Assembly: GCF_000482785.1 (NCBI RefSeq)
Contig: NZ_KI519499.1
Location: 310,001 to 374,000, forward strand
Direction: 5' to 3'
DNA length: 64,000 nucleotides
DNA from: Derxia gummosa DSM 723
GTDB taxonomy: Bacteria > Pseudomonadota > Gammaproteobacteria > Burkholderiales > Burkholderiaceae_E
The translations under genes and the position numbers were made by a program. The notes beneath the pieces are model-generated. The model made no database searches, had not been told where the DNA came from, and saw nothing but the letters and a program-made list of their open reading frames with translations. Shown one piece after another: positions 39,250-48,268 of this stretch. How positions within the stretch are numbered: position 1 is the first letter of the stretch; every line of letters begins with the position of its first letter.

Positions 39250-40572
39250 TCAGACGTGATGGCGCTCGCCGGCCACCCAGGCCGACAGCGGAGTGAAGGT
39301 GGCGCCGTTCCATTCGCCGGCGACCTGCATGCGGCTGCCGGCGGCAACCAGCGCGAGCCGGTCGCGCCGCGCCGCGCCGAGCGCGACCGGCAGCGCGTCG
39401 CCGGCCGCATCGACCATCCAGGACTGGCCGTCGGCCTCGGCCAGCAGCACGTCGGCGAGACGCATCGGCGCCTGCTCGATCCACGGGCTGGCGCCGAGCC
39501 GCGCGGCAAAGCGCGCGAGCGCCGCCGCCACCGGCTCGGCCGGCAGCGCGGCCAGCGGCGCGGGCGCCGCCGCTGCCTGCGAACGTGGCACCGCGCGCAG
39601 GCCCGCCGTGCCCGGATAGAAGGCCAGCTCGCCCTCGAAGCACTGGCCGGCCACGAAGTCCTGCCCCTCGCGCGGCGCGCGCGGCACGATGAAGCTCAGC
39701 AGCAGCGCCTCGCGGCCGGTGGCGCGGCCGAGCAGCCAGGCGCGGCAGACGGTCAGTTCCTCATCCGGCTCCTGAGTGCTCGCGATCACGTCCCAGACGT
39801 CGGCCACGATCTCGCCCTGGGCCCTCACCTCGTCCTGCGCGAGCGCGAGGCCGAGCGTGGCGCGCACCTCGTGGGCGAGCGCCTCGGGCAGCTCGTCGAG
39901 CCGGGCGGTGGCGCGCGCGAGCAGATGCAGCCGCGCGAGCCGGTCGGCCACGCGCGCCTGCCAGTCGGGCGCGTCGAAGGCATCGCGCAGCCGGCGCAGC
40001 AGCGTGGCCGCGCCGCCGGCCTGGGCGTCGATCAGGCGCTTGATCGCTTCCTGCCAGTGGCGCGCGGGCTGGCCGCGCAGCCCCGCCAGACCTTCGCGCA
40101 GGCGGTCGTGCAGCCAGAGGTCGGTCAGCGCCATGCCGTCGCGCATGCGGTCGATGCGCTGGCGCGCGCGGGCCTGGCTCGCGGCCGAGGGCGGCGCGGC
40201 GGCGGTCTCGGCCTTCTGGGCCTCGCGTTCGCGCTGGCGGTCGGCGCGCGCGGCGCGGGCGTCGGTCCAGGCCACCACCCACTCGGGCGGCGCGGCCGGC
40301 GTGAAATGCCCGGCCTGCTCGGCCGCGCACAACAGCAGGCCGATCACGTGCTTGCAGGGCTGCTTGCGGCTCGGGCAGGTGCAGCGCCAGGTGCCGGCGG
40401 CCGGATCGGCCACGGTCTGGTAGGGCTTGCTGCCGCTGCCCTGCATCTCGCCCCAGAGGGCGCCGCCCTCGACGCGGCCGGGCGCGAGCCACAGCCGGGG
40501 CGCGGCCAGACCGCGTCCGGCCTTGAACGAGGCCTCGTCGGGCGCGAGCGCCCGGATCTGTTCCGGAGTCAT
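39250..40572 (-). CDS. SWIM zinc-finger protein
   Basis: The 440-residue protein has a SWIM finger near the N-terminus: Cys64-x-Cys66-x6-Cys73-x-His75 in TWRCTCPSRKQPCKHVIG. SWIM fingers bind DNA or proteins. The rest is helical and Arg/Ala-rich, with no nuclease or helicase motif. It is the first gene of the five-gene run and begins only 13 bases after ureG ends, so it may be transcribed from the ureG promoter. Confidence 0.87.
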   Translation of the reverse strand: MTPEQIRALAPDEASFKAGRGLAAPRLWLAPGRVEGGALWGEMQGSGSKPYQTVADPAAGTWRCTCPSRKQPCKHVIGLLLCAAEQAGHFTPAAPPEWVVAWTDARAARADRQREREAQKAETAAAPPSAASQARARQRIDRMRDGMALTDLWLHDRLREGLAGLRGQPARHWQEAIKRLIDAQAGGAATLLRRLRDAFDAPDWQARVADRLARLHLLARATARLDELPEALAHEVRATLGLALAQDEVRAQGEIVADVWDVIASTQEPDEELTVCRAWLLGRATGREALLLSFIVPRAPREGQDFVAGQCFEGELAFYPGTAGLRAVPRSQAAAAPAPLAALPAEPVAAALARFAARLGASPWIEQAPMRLADVLLAEADGQSWMVDAAGDALPVALGAARRDRLALVAAGSRMQVAGEWNGATFTPLSAWVAGERHHV

Positions 40573-40585
40573 GCGCGCCGCCGGC

Positions 40586-41236
40586 TCAGACGCGGGCGCG
40601 CCGGTCGGGCAGCAGGCCCTTCTCGATGATGAAACCGATCACCTCGTCCAGCCCCTCGCCGGTCTTGAGGTTGGTCATCACGTAAGGACGCGCGCCGCGC
40701 ATGCGCTCGGTGTCGCCGCGCATCACTGGCAGCGAGGCGCCCACATGCGGCGCGAGGTCGATCTTGTTGATGACGAGCAGGTCGCTCTTGGTGATGCCGG
40801 GGCCGCCCTTGCGCGGGATCTTCTCGCCGCCGGCCACGTCGATCACGTAGATCGTGAGGTCGCTCAGCTCGGGGCTGAAGGTGGCCGCGAGGTTGTCGCC
40901 GCCCGATTCGATGAACACCAGTTCCAGCGACGGAAAGCGCTTGCTCATGCGGTCGACCGCTTCGAGGTTGATGGAGGCGTCCTCGCGGATGGCGGTGTGC
41001 GGGCAGCCGCCCGTCTCCACGCCCATGATGCGTTCGGCCGGCAGCGCCTCGGCCGCGACCAGCAGGCGCTCGTCTTCCTTGGTGTAGATGTCGTTGGTCA
41101 CCACCGCGAGGTCGTACAGCTCGCGCATGCGCTTGCAAAGCACCTCGACGAGCGTCGTCTTGCCGGAGCCGACCGGGCCGCCGACGCCGACACGCAGCGG
41201 GTTGGACTGAGGAGTGGGAGGGGTGATCGCAGTCAT
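40586..41236 (-). CDS. ureG: Urease accessory GTPase UreG
   Basis: The 216-residue SIMIBI GTPase delivers nickel to urease. The P-loop GPVGSGKT is at residues 20-27, the nickel-binding CPH motif is in [13 protein letters not shown], and [15 protein letters not shown] and NKIDLAPHV follow. Normal length. Unusually it is not next to ureF: a sensor kinase gene on the other strand lies between, and the five-gene SWIM-MoxR cluster follows on its own strand. Confidence 0.96.
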   Translation of the reverse strand: MTAITPPTPQSNPLRVGVGGPVGSGKTTLVEVLCKRMRELYDLAVVTNDIYTKEDERLLVAAEALPAERIMGVETGGCPHTAIREDASINLEAVDRMSKRFPSLELVFIESGGDNLAATFSPELSDLTIYVIDVAGGEKIPRKGGPGITKSDLLVINKIDLAPHVGASLPVMRGDTERMRGARPYVMTNLKTGEGLDEVIGFIIEKGLLPDRRARV

Positions 41237-41363
41237 GGGCTTCCATCGGTAAAAGGCGCGCCATTCTCGCCGCGCAACGTGGCTCGTGCGCAAGGATCGA
41301 GCACGGCTGGCAAGGGCAAGCGCTCGCGGTCGGGAAATACGCCCCCGACCGGGCGTGGCCCGA

Positions 41364-41392
41364 TGCCCGCCCCGGAAACCCGAACCTATACT
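41364..41392 (+). promoter_or_regulatory. Candidate promoter of the sensor kinase gene
   Basis: A near-consensus -10 box TATACT lies at 41387-41392, 17 bases after a weak -35 TGCCCG (41364-41369). The transcript would have a leader of about 125 bases before the kinase ATG. In the rest of the 288-base ureG/kinase spacer I see only a GCAAGCGCTCGC near-palindrome around 41317. Confidence 0.4.
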
Positions 41393-41524
41393 GGCCCGAA
41401 CCTGCTGGCGCCTGCCGGTCGCGCCCGCGCCAACAAGACAACCGTCCGCGCCCATGCCCCGACCCTCCCATCCGTCGGCCGACCGTGTCGCCACCGCGCC
41501 GCCTGCCGCTTCCGGGACAGGCGA

Positions 41525-44203
41525 ATGAACGCAGGTCGCCCCCTCGCCCTGCCCGAAAGTGCCGCTGCCGCCGAGGCCGTGCCGCCCGACGCCGATCCGG
41601 CGCCCCGGCGCGCCCGGGGCCTGATCTGGGCCGTGATCGTGCTGTCGGCGCTCATCTGCGTGCTGTTCGTCAGCCTGCACTTCGGGCAGCGCCGCGCCAT
41701 CGACCGCCTCGCCCACGCGATCGACGACATCCACCGCGCGCGCATCGAACTGGCGCATGCGCTCGATACCGTCGAGCACGACAGCAGCACCGGCCTCGAG
41801 CGCGAACTCGTGCTCGGCGAGGCGCGGCGCGCGGCAACCGCGCTGGCCGGCGCGCTCGCCCATGTGCCCGACGCCGACACCGGCCCCGAGCGCGAGCTGC
41901 CCGCCGCGCTCGACCGCCTGGCCATCCAGCTCGACGCCTTCCAGTCGGCGCCCGATCCGGCCAGCGCCAACCGGCTGCGCCAGCGCTTCCTGTCGGTCGA
42001 GCAGCATGCCGAGCGCGTCGATGCCGAACTGCGCGCCCAGGTCAACCGGCTCGACGACGAACAGGCCGGCCAGTTCCGCGCCGCCGCCTGTCTTTCGGTG
42101 CTGCTGCTCGCGGGCATCGGCGCGGTCGCCTTCGCCACCGCGCGCGCCCAGCGCGAATCGGAGCGCGCGCTGGTCAGCAGCCGGCGCCTGTTCGAGACGC
42201 TGGCGCGCATCTCGCCGGTCGGCATCTACCGCACCGACGCCTTCGGCAACGAGGTCTATTCCAACGCGCGCTGCCGCGACATCCGCGGCCTCGTGGCCGG
42301 CGAATCGGGCCGCGATCTCGATGAGCATGTGCATCCGGCCGACCGCGACCGCGTGCGCGCGCGCTGGTGCAACGCGGTCGAGGACATGCGCGCCTTCCAT
42401 GACGAGTACCGGCTGCTGCATGCCGACGGCCGCGAGGTCTGGGTGCTCAACCAGGCCGTGCCCGAGGTCAGTCCCGAAGGGTTCGCGCTCGGCTATGTCG
42501 GCACCCTCACCGACATCACCGGCCGCAAGCGCGCCGAGCTGCTCGCCCACGGCCAGCGTGCGGTGCTCGAACTCATCGCCAGCGGCCGGCCGGTCGAGGT
42601 CGCGCTCGATGCGCTCATCGCCAGCGTCGAGGAGCTGGACCCGGAACTGGTCTGCCTCGTCACGCGTGCCGGCCCCGAACGCGACGCGCCGCCCATCGCG
42701 CATGCGCGCGGCCCGGTCGACCGCCTGCTCGTGCTGCAGGACGCGGCGCTGTCCTGCCACCCCCAGCTCGCCGAGCTGCGCGAGGCGCGCGGGCGCTGCG
42801 CGCCGGCCTTCGTGCGGCTGGCCGGCCTGCCCTGCCTGCCGGCGTCGGCGGCCGGGCCCTGCGGCTTCGGCGCCGGCTCGATGTGGTTCCTGCCGCTCAC
42901 GCATGACGAGCGCCGGCTCGGCAATTTCGCGGTGTTCCGACGCAGCCCCGCCGCGCCCGACGCCGAGCAGCTCAACGTGATCGAGACCGCCGCCCACACG
43001 GCCGCCATCTGCCTGCAACGCCATCGCGACGAGGCCGCGCTGCGCAGCAGCGAGCAGCGCTTCCGCCAGCTCGCGCAGACGCTGCCGCAGCTCGTGTGGG
43101 CCGGCCGCGCCGACGGCCGCTGCGAGTTCGCCGGTCCGCAATGGACCGAATTCACCGGCTGCCCCGCCGACGAGCTGCTCGGCTTCGCCTGGCTCGACCA
43201 TGTGCATCCCGACGATCGCGCCGCGCTGCAATCGGCCTGGGACGAGGCCCGGTCCACCGGTGGCCTGCGCACCGAGCTGCGCCTGCGTCGCCGCGACGGC
43301 AGCTATCGCTGGCTCGACGTGCGCGCGGTGCCGCTGCTGGGCGACGACGGCCGCGTGCTGCGCTGGTTCGGCACCGGCACCGACGTCACCGAATCGCGCG
43401 CGCTGCGCGACGCCCTGCACCGCGCCAACACCGAACTCGAACTCAAGGTGGCCGAGCGCACCGCCGAACTCAGCCTCGCCAAGGACGCGGCCGAAGCCAG
43501 CAACCGGCTCAAGTCCGAATTCCTGGCCAGCATGAGCCACGAACTGCGCACGCCGCTGCACGCCATCCTCGGCTTCACCGACATGCTGCTGCGCGGCCTG
43601 CCCGGCCCGCTCAACCCGGCCCAGACGCGCCAGCTCGGCAATGTGCACACGAGCGCGCGCCACCTGCTTTCGCTCATCAACGACCTGCTCGACGTGGCGC
43701 GGGTCGAGTCCGGCAAGACCCGGCTCAACATCGCGCCGCTCGATGCCGGCGTCGTCGTGAGCGACGCGGTCGAGGTGCTGCGCTCGACCGCCGCCGGCAA
43801 GCATCTCGACCTGGAACTGAAGCTGCCCGCCGAGCCGGCCATGGCGCTGGCCGACCAGCGCGCGCTCACGCAGATCGTCATCAACCTGGTCGGCAACGCG
43901 ATCAAGTTCACCGATGCCGGCTGGGTGCGCGTGGAAGTCGGGGGCGACGGCAAGCACGTGCGCCTGAGCGTGACCGACAGCGGCTGCGGCATCTCGCACG
44001 ACGACCAGAGCCGGCTGTTCCAGGCCTTCATCCAGGCCGACAAGGGGCGCCATCACCTCCGGGGCGGCACCGGCCTAGGGCTCTACCTCTGCCGCCGGCT
44101 GTCCGACGAACAGGGCGGCCACATCACGCTCGAAAGCGAACCCGGCCGTGGCAGCCGCTTCACGCTGCTGCTGCCCGCGGCGACGGCTGAGCTACAGGAC
44201 TGA
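41525..44203 (+). CDS. PAS-domain sensor histidine kinase
   Basis: The 892-residue membrane kinase has two transmembrane helices (about 33-55 and 182-205) enclosing a periplasmic sensor region. A first PAS domain (about 220-340), a GAF-like region (about 345-500), a second PAS/PAC (about 510-630) and a short coiled coil follow. The HisKA dimer has His672 in [12 protein letters not shown], and the ATPase core shows N-box [16 protein letters not shown] and [11 protein letters not shown]. No receiver domain and no response regulator lies nearby, so it is an orphan. It interrupts the urease accessory genes. Confidence 0.93.
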   Translation: MNAGRPLALPESAAAAEAVPPDADPAPRRARGLIWAVIVLSALICVLFVSLHFGQRRAIDRLAHAIDDIHRARIELAHALDTVEHDSSTGLERELVLGEARRAATALAGALAHVPDADTGPERELPAALDRLAIQLDAFQSAPDPASANRLRQRFLSVEQHAERVDAELRAQVNRLDDEQAGQFRAAACLSVLLLAGIGAVAFATARAQRESERALVSSRRLFETLARISPVGIYRTDAFGNEVYSNARCRDIRGLVAGESGRDLDEHVHPADRDRVRARWCNAVEDMRAFHDEYRLLHADGREVWVLNQAVPEVSPEGFALGYVGTLTDITGRKRAELLAHGQRAVLELIASGRPVEVALDALIASVEELDPELVCLVTRAGPERDAPPIAHARGPVDRLLVLQDAALSCHPQLAELREARGRCAPAFVRLAGLPCLPASAAGPCGFGAGSMWFLPLTHDERRLGNFAVFRRSPAAPDAEQLNVIETAAHTAAICLQRHRDEAALRSSEQRFRQLAQTLPQLVWAGRADGRCEFAGPQWTEFTGCPADELLGFAWLDHVHPDDRAALQSAWDEARSTGGLRTELRLRRRDGSYRWLDVRAVPLLGDDGRVLRWFGTGTDVTESRALRDALHRANTELELKVAERTAELSLAKDAAEASNRLKSEFLASMSHELRTPLHAILGFTDMLLRGLPGPLNPAQTRQLGNVHTSARHLLSLINDLLDVARVESGKTRLNIAPLDAGVVVSDAVEVLRSTAAGKHLDLELKLPAEPAMALADQRALTQIVINLVGNAIKFTDAGWVRVEVGGDGKHVRLSVTDSGCGISHDDQSRLFQAFIQADKGRHHLRGGTGLGLYLCRRLSDEQGGHITLESEPGRGSRFTLLLPAATAELQD

Positions 44204-44303
44204 GGGAGATCGTGCCGGCACCGGCAGCATCGGGCGGGCCGGCGCCACCGGCGGCACCGGGGTGCAGCAGCGCCTCGCCCCGGACGTCCGCCGCGCATCA
44301 AGA

Positions 44304-44367
44304 GACCGGAACAGCCGCGAGCATTGCGATCTCAGGACCGGAACAGCCGCGAGTACTGCGACTCGTG
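44304..44367 (-). repeat. 32-bp direct duplication across the ureF stop codon
   Basis: The 18-mer GACCGGAACAGCCGCGAG is present at 44304-44321 and again at 44336-44353, within a 32-base period whose remaining bases differ at only a few places. The ureF stop lies in the junction, so the last codons of ureF are repeated just after its end. The rest of 44204-44331 shows nothing else. Confidence 0.65.
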
Positions 44368-45087
44368 GCGCGCCGACTCGATCGCGAGGCCGAGCGCCGC
44401 GCTGCCGAGGTCGTCATCGCCGAGCGCGGCGGCCGTCGCCACCGCAGCCTCCACCTCCGGATGCAGCGCGACCAGCATGCGCTGGCCCGCCATCTGCCCG
44501 AGCGGCACCAGCTTGACCGCCGCGAGCACCTGGTTCTCGGCCCAGGCCCAGAGATAGGCCGCCAGCCCCTCGCGCGCCGGCAGGCCGAGCCGGGCACAGG
44601 TCCAGGCGAAGCCGGCGCAGAACGCGAGCGGATCGCAGGCCGGCGCCGCGACGCCCAGCGCCGGCAGCGCCCGTGCCAGCGAGGCGCCGGTCTGCACCGC
44701 CTCGGCGCGCAGCTCGGCTGTCTCGCGCAGCGCGATGAAGCGCGCGTTCAGCTCCGCGAAGCCGGCGTCATCGCCCGCGAGCGCCGCCGCATGCAGCCGC
44801 AGCCACAGCGGCGCCTCGACTCGCGCCACCACGAGACGAAGGTGATCGCGGATCCATGCAAGCGCTTGCGGCTCGCCGGCCGCAATGCCGTGCTCGACCG
44901 CCGCCTCCAGCGCCTGCGAATAGGCGAAGGCACCGACCGGCAGCGCCGGGCTGGCCAGATGCAGCAGCCCGAGCAGCGGACGCAGCGAGCCGGACGGCGC
45001 GGCGGCGGCCCCCGGCGCGACGGCCGGTGCCCCGGCAGCCTCGGCGGCCGGCAGTGGCGCGCCGGGAGCGGCGGGCGCCGCGCTCAC
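44332..45087 (-). CDS. ureF: Urease accessory protein UreF
   Basis: The 251-residue helical protein forms the UreF/UreD/UreG nickel-loading complex. HLASPALPVGAFAYSQALE at about residues 43-61 is the family signature, and QYSRLFRS is the usual C-terminus. The first 35 residues are an Ala/Pro-rich extension. It overlaps ureE by four bases. UreD, UreA, UreB and UreC are not in the window. Confidence 0.93.
   Translation of the reverse strand: MSAAPAAPGAPLPAAEAAGAPAVAPGAAAAPSGSLRPLLGLLHLASPALPVGAFAYSQALEAAVEHGIAAGEPQALAWIRDHLRLVVARVEAPLWLRLHAAALAGDDAGFAELNARFIALRETAELRAEAVQTGASLARALPALGVAAPACDPLAFCAGFAWTCARLGLPAREGLAAYLWAWAENQVLAAVKLVPLGQMAGQRMLVALHPEVEAAVATAAALGDDDLGSAALGLAIESARHESQYSRLFRS
44858..44869. 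repeat. GCAAGCGCTTGC palindrome, copy in ureF
   Basis: A perfect 12-base palindrome lies inside ureF where the Gln-Ala-Leu-Ala codons read CAA GCG CTT GCA, using AT-ending codons rare in this GC-rich region. The same palindrome is found in mnmH at 52764. Confidence 0.5.
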
Positions 45088-45632
45088 GCCTCGCCCCGCG
45101 CGCGACGCGCATGCGCCTCGATCGACAGCTGCTCGCCCACCGAGGCCGAGACCGGATCGAACTCGTCGGCGTGATGGTGATGGCCATGGGCATCGGCGCC
45201 GTGCGAATGCGCATAGGCGCCGGTCTCGGGATCGAAGGGCGCCTCGTCGGCCACCACCTCCGCGCCGAGACCGGCGAGCATGCGCGCGAGCACCGGGTCG
45301 CGCTCGATGAGCAGATGGTCCTCGGCGATCTGCACCGCCACATGACGGTTGGCGAGGTGGTAGAGCGCGCGCATCAGCAGATAGGGCGACAGCGCGGTCA
45401 CGCGCATGACCGGCTCGGCCTCGGCCTCGACCAGCAGATGCTCGCCGGTACTGGCGACGAGCTGGTCGCCATCGTGCAGCACGGTGCCGCGCGGCAGGGC
45501 CAGCGCCACCGCCGTGCCGTCGGCCAGCGTGGCGGCGAGCCGGCTGCGCTGGCGCGCGTCGAAGGGCAGGCGCAGCCGGCGCAGGCCATCGGCAGGCGCA
45601 GGCGAGGAAGAAACGGTACGAACCTGGAGCAT
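45084..45632 (-). CDS. ureE: Urease accessory nickel chaperone UreE
   Basis: The 182-residue nickel carrier has an N-terminal peptide-binding domain (FDARQRSRLAATLADGTAV) and a metal-binding domain with YHLANRHVAVQIAEDHLLI. The C-terminus has a His-rich segment HSHGADAHGHHHH that should bind extra nickel. I chose the ATG at 45632 (MLQVRTVSSS); a GTG at 45638 has slightly better ribosome-site spacing. It diverges from the chemoreceptor gene. Confidence 0.93.
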   Translation of the reverse strand: MLQVRTVSSSPAPADGLRRLRLPFDARQRSRLAATLADGTAVALALPRGTVLHDGDQLVASTGEHLLVEAEAEPVMRVTALSPYLLMRALYHLANRHVAVQIAEDHLLIERDPVLARMLAGLGAEVVADEAPFDPETGAYAHSHGADAHGHHHHADEFDPVSASVGEQLSIEAHARRARGEA

Positions 45633-45780
45633 GAACACGGAACCTGCTGGAAAACCCTGGGAAATCCGGGAGTTACCCCGAGAGTGAGCCGGATAAGGCG
45701 GGCTGTTACGCCGGTATTCCGAACGAAGCCCGGCGGAGCGGACATGAATACTGGGGCGTCTCGCCTACAGGCCCTCCACC

Positions 45781-47325
45781 ATGAAGAACATCAGTCTGCG
45801 AACCCGGCTATGGCTGCCGATTATCGCCAGCCTCGCCTGTCTTGCCGTCGCGGGTCTCCTCAGCGCGCTCCAGGCGCGCTCGGACCGCATGGCCGACCGC
45901 AAGGCCGCCCTGTCCCAGCTCGGCGACATGGCCTACAGCATCGCGGCCGAGCACGCGGCGCTCGCCGCGGCCGGCAAGCTGTCGCTCGACGAGGCCAAGA
46001 AGCAGGCGACCGACCGCATCGCCGCGCTGCGCTACGGCAGCGACGGCTACTTCACGATCTCCGACTCGAACGAGAACGTGGTGCGCCACGCGATCAAGAC
46101 CGAGCTGACCGGCACCAACCAGAGCAACTTCCGCGATCCGGCCGGCACCTACGTGTACCGCGAGGTGAGCCGGGTGGCGCGCGAGTCGGGCAACGGCTTC
46201 ATCGAGTACCTGTGGCCCAAGCCGGGCGGCAAGGAGCCGCTGCGCAAGATCAGCGTGGTGCGCAGCTTCAAGCCCTGGGACTGGAACCTGATCGCCGGGA
46301 TGTACGTGGACGACCTGGAGGCCGACTTCCGCGCCACCACGATCCGCATGTTCAGCGTGGTCGCGCTGATCGGCGCGGCGCTGTTCGGGCTCGTGGTGTG
46401 GATCAACCGCTCGGTGCTCGCGAGCCTGGGCGGCGAGCCGGCCATGGCGGCGCGGCTGGCGCGCAGCATCGCCGACGGCGATCTGACCGTCGACGTGCCG
46501 ATCGCGCCCGGCGACCACGGCAGCCTGATGGTGGCCCTGCGCGACATGCGCGACGGCCTGCGCAAGACCATCGCCCGGCTGGCGGAGGCGGCGGCCTCGG
46601 TGGCGCATGCGACCGGCGAGATCGCCTCGGGCAATGCCGACCTGTCGCATCGCACCGAGGCCCAGGCGTCATCGCTGCAGCAGACCGCCGCGAGCATGGA
46701 GGAGCTGACCTCGACCGTCGGCCTCAACGCGATCAACGCCCAGCAGGCCGAGCAGCTCACGCGCGAGGCCAGCAACATCGCCGTGCGCGGCGGCGACGCC
46801 GTGGGCCGCGTGGTCGAGACCATGAACGGCATCCAGGAATCGTCGCGTCGCGTGGTGGACATCATCGCGGTCATCGAGGGCATCGCCTTCCAGACCAACA
46901 TCCTCGCGCTCAACGCGGCCGTCGAGGCGGCGCGCGCCGGTGATCACGGCCGCGGCTTCGCGGTGGTGGCGAGCGAGGTGCGCGCGCTGGCGCACCGGGC
47001 GGCCGACTCGGCCAAGCAGATCCAGTCGCTCATCAACGATTCGGTCAGCCGCGTCGAGACCGGCAACACGCTCGTGAACGAGGCCGGCGACACCATCCGC
47101 ATCGCGGTCGAGGCGGTGCAGCAGGTGACGGAACTGATGGCCGAGATGGCCACCGCCGCCAACCAGCAGAGCGCCGGCATCGCCCAGGTGAACCAGGCCA
47201 TCGGTCACATGGACTCGACCACGCAGCAGAACTCGGCCCTGGTCGAGCAGGCGGCGGCGGCGGCCCAGTCGCTCCAGGATCAGGCGCACAGCCTCAACGC
47301 GGTGGTGGCGCAGTTCAGGGTCTGA
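45781..47325 (+). CDS. Methyl-accepting chemotaxis protein with single Cache-like sensor
   Basis: The 514-residue receptor has a first helix at about residues 10-30 and a periplasmic domain with ALRYGSDGYFTISDSNENVV typical of sCache_2. A second helix at about 190-210, a HAMP region and a long cytoplasmic coiled coil follow. The signalling tip reads IAFQTNILALNAAVEAARAG. It ends QFRV and lacks the CheR-tethering pentapeptide. Its ligand is unknown; the adjacent urease and transport genes do not prove a link. Confidence 0.94.
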   Translation: MKNISLRTRLWLPIIASLACLAVAGLLSALQARSDRMADRKAALSQLGDMAYSIAAEHAALAAAGKLSLDEAKKQATDRIAALRYGSDGYFTISDSNENVVRHAIKTELTGTNQSNFRDPAGTYVYREVSRVARESGNGFIEYLWPKPGGKEPLRKISVVRSFKPWDWNLIAGMYVDDLEADFRATTIRMFSVVALIGAALFGLVVWINRSVLASLGGEPAMAARLARSIADGDLTVDVPIAPGDHGSLMVALRDMRDGLRKTIARLAEAAASVAHATGEIASGNADLSHRTEAQASSLQQTAASMEELTSTVGLNAINAQQAEQLTREASNIAVRGGDAVGRVVETMNGIQESSRRVVDIIAVIEGIAFQTNILALNAAVEAARAGDHGRGFAVVASEVRALAHRAADSAKQIQSLINDSVSRVETGNTLVNEAGDTIRIAVEAVQQVTELMAEMATAANQQSAGIAQVNQAIGHMDSTTQQNSALVEQAAAAAQSLQDQAHSLNAVVAQFRV

Positions 47326-47365
47326 CGATCTCTCCGACAGGGCCGGCCCGCGTGGCCAGCCGAGC

Positions 47366-47395
47366 CGCCAGGGGCCCGTTCGCGGGCCCCTGGCG
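47366..47395 (+). terminator. Hairpin terminator after the chemoreceptor gene
   Basis: CGCCAGGGGCCCG and CGGGCCCCTGGCG form a perfect 13-bp stem capped by a TTCG loop, 40 bases after the stop. No T-run follows on either side, so termination may be partial. It lies between the convergent chemoreceptor and permease genes and may serve both. Confidence 0.65.
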
Positions 47396-47443
47396 CTGGT
47401 ACGACCGCAGCCCGGCGTGAACCGCCTGCCGAGAGGTGCGCGC

Positions 47444-48268
47444 TCAGCCCCAGGCCGGCGCCAGCCCGCGCCGCAGCCGCTGGCTCGCCGCATCGACCGC
47501 GAGCACCAGCACGAACATGGCCAGCAGCACGCTCGCCGCCTGCCGCTGGTGGAACAGCGACAGGTGGAAGTACAGCAGCTGGCCCAGCCCGCCCGCGCCG
47601 ACGAAGCCGAGCACGGCGGCCATGCGGATGTTCATCTCCCAGCGATACAGCGAGTAGGCCAGGCATTGCGCCGCCACCAGCGGCAGCCGGCCCCAGGCGA
47701 AGGCCACCACACGGCCCGCGCCCGCCTCCACCAGCGCCCGCTCGGGCGTGGCCGGTGAGTTCTCCAGCGCCTCGGCGAACAGCCGGCCAAGCACGCCGCT
47801 GGTGTGCAGCGCCAGCGCGAGCGCGCCCGCGAAGGGCCCGAGCCCGGCCGCCAGCACCATCAGTGCCGCCCACACCAGCTCCGGCACGCTGCGCAGCAGA
47901 TTGAGCGCGAGCCGCGCCGCCAGCCGCGCACCGAGGCCGAAGCGCCCCGCCGCCGGCAGCGCCAGCAGCGCCCCGCCCGCCACCGCCAGCAGGCTGCCCG
48001 CCGCAGACACCGCAAGCGTTTGCAAGGCCGCCTCGCCGAGCTTGCGCAGGAAACCGGGCCGCAGATCGGGCGGGAAGAATTCGGCCACGAAGCCGGCCAT
48101 CGAGCGCAGCGCCTCGGCGCCGAGCAGCGCGCCGAAGTCGATGCCGAGCGTCGCGAAGCTCGCGGCCACCGCGCCCAGCAGGCCGAGCGCGACCGCGAGC
48201 ATCAGCAGGCGCTGGCCCAGCATGTCGCGCCGGGCGCGGGTGGTGTCGGCGCCGGACGACGGGGTCAT
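47444..48268 (-). CDS. ABC transporter permease, PhnE-like (selenium module)
   Basis: The 274-residue inner-membrane permease has about six helices and the inner coupling loop ALVEAGAGRVVAFAWGRLPL, where the EAA motif is expected. It is PhnE-like and pairs with the next permease to form a heterodimer. Start ATG at 48268 overlaps the upstream stop (ATGA). The next genes to the right encode the second permease, ATPase and binding protein, then divergent selD. Confidence 0.88.
   Translation of the reverse strand: MTPSSGADTTRARRDMLGQRLLMLAVALGLLGAVAASFATLGIDFGALLGAEALRSMAGFVAEFFPPDLRPGFLRKLGEAALQTLAVSAAGSLLAVAGGALLALPAAGRFGLGARLAARLALNLLRSVPELVWAALMVLAAGLGPFAGALALALHTSGVLGRLFAEALENSPATPERALVEAGAGRVVAFAWGRLPLVAAQCLAYSLYRWEMNIRMAAVLGFVGAGGLGQLLYFHLSLFHQRQAASVLLAMFVLVLAVDAASQRLRRGLAPAWG

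Noticed and set aside
36533-39259. A 908-codon rightward open frame opposite the MoxR and DUF5691 genes
   Set aside because: It is antisense to two well-supported genes, is dominated by Ser/Arg/Ala, and shows no domain. Long antisense frames are expected at this GC content.
40586-44056. A leftward frame of 1156 codons that seems to fuse a long N-terminal part to UreG
   Set aside because: The upstream part is antisense to the sensor kinase gene; UreG begins at its usual MTAITPP-type start at 41236.
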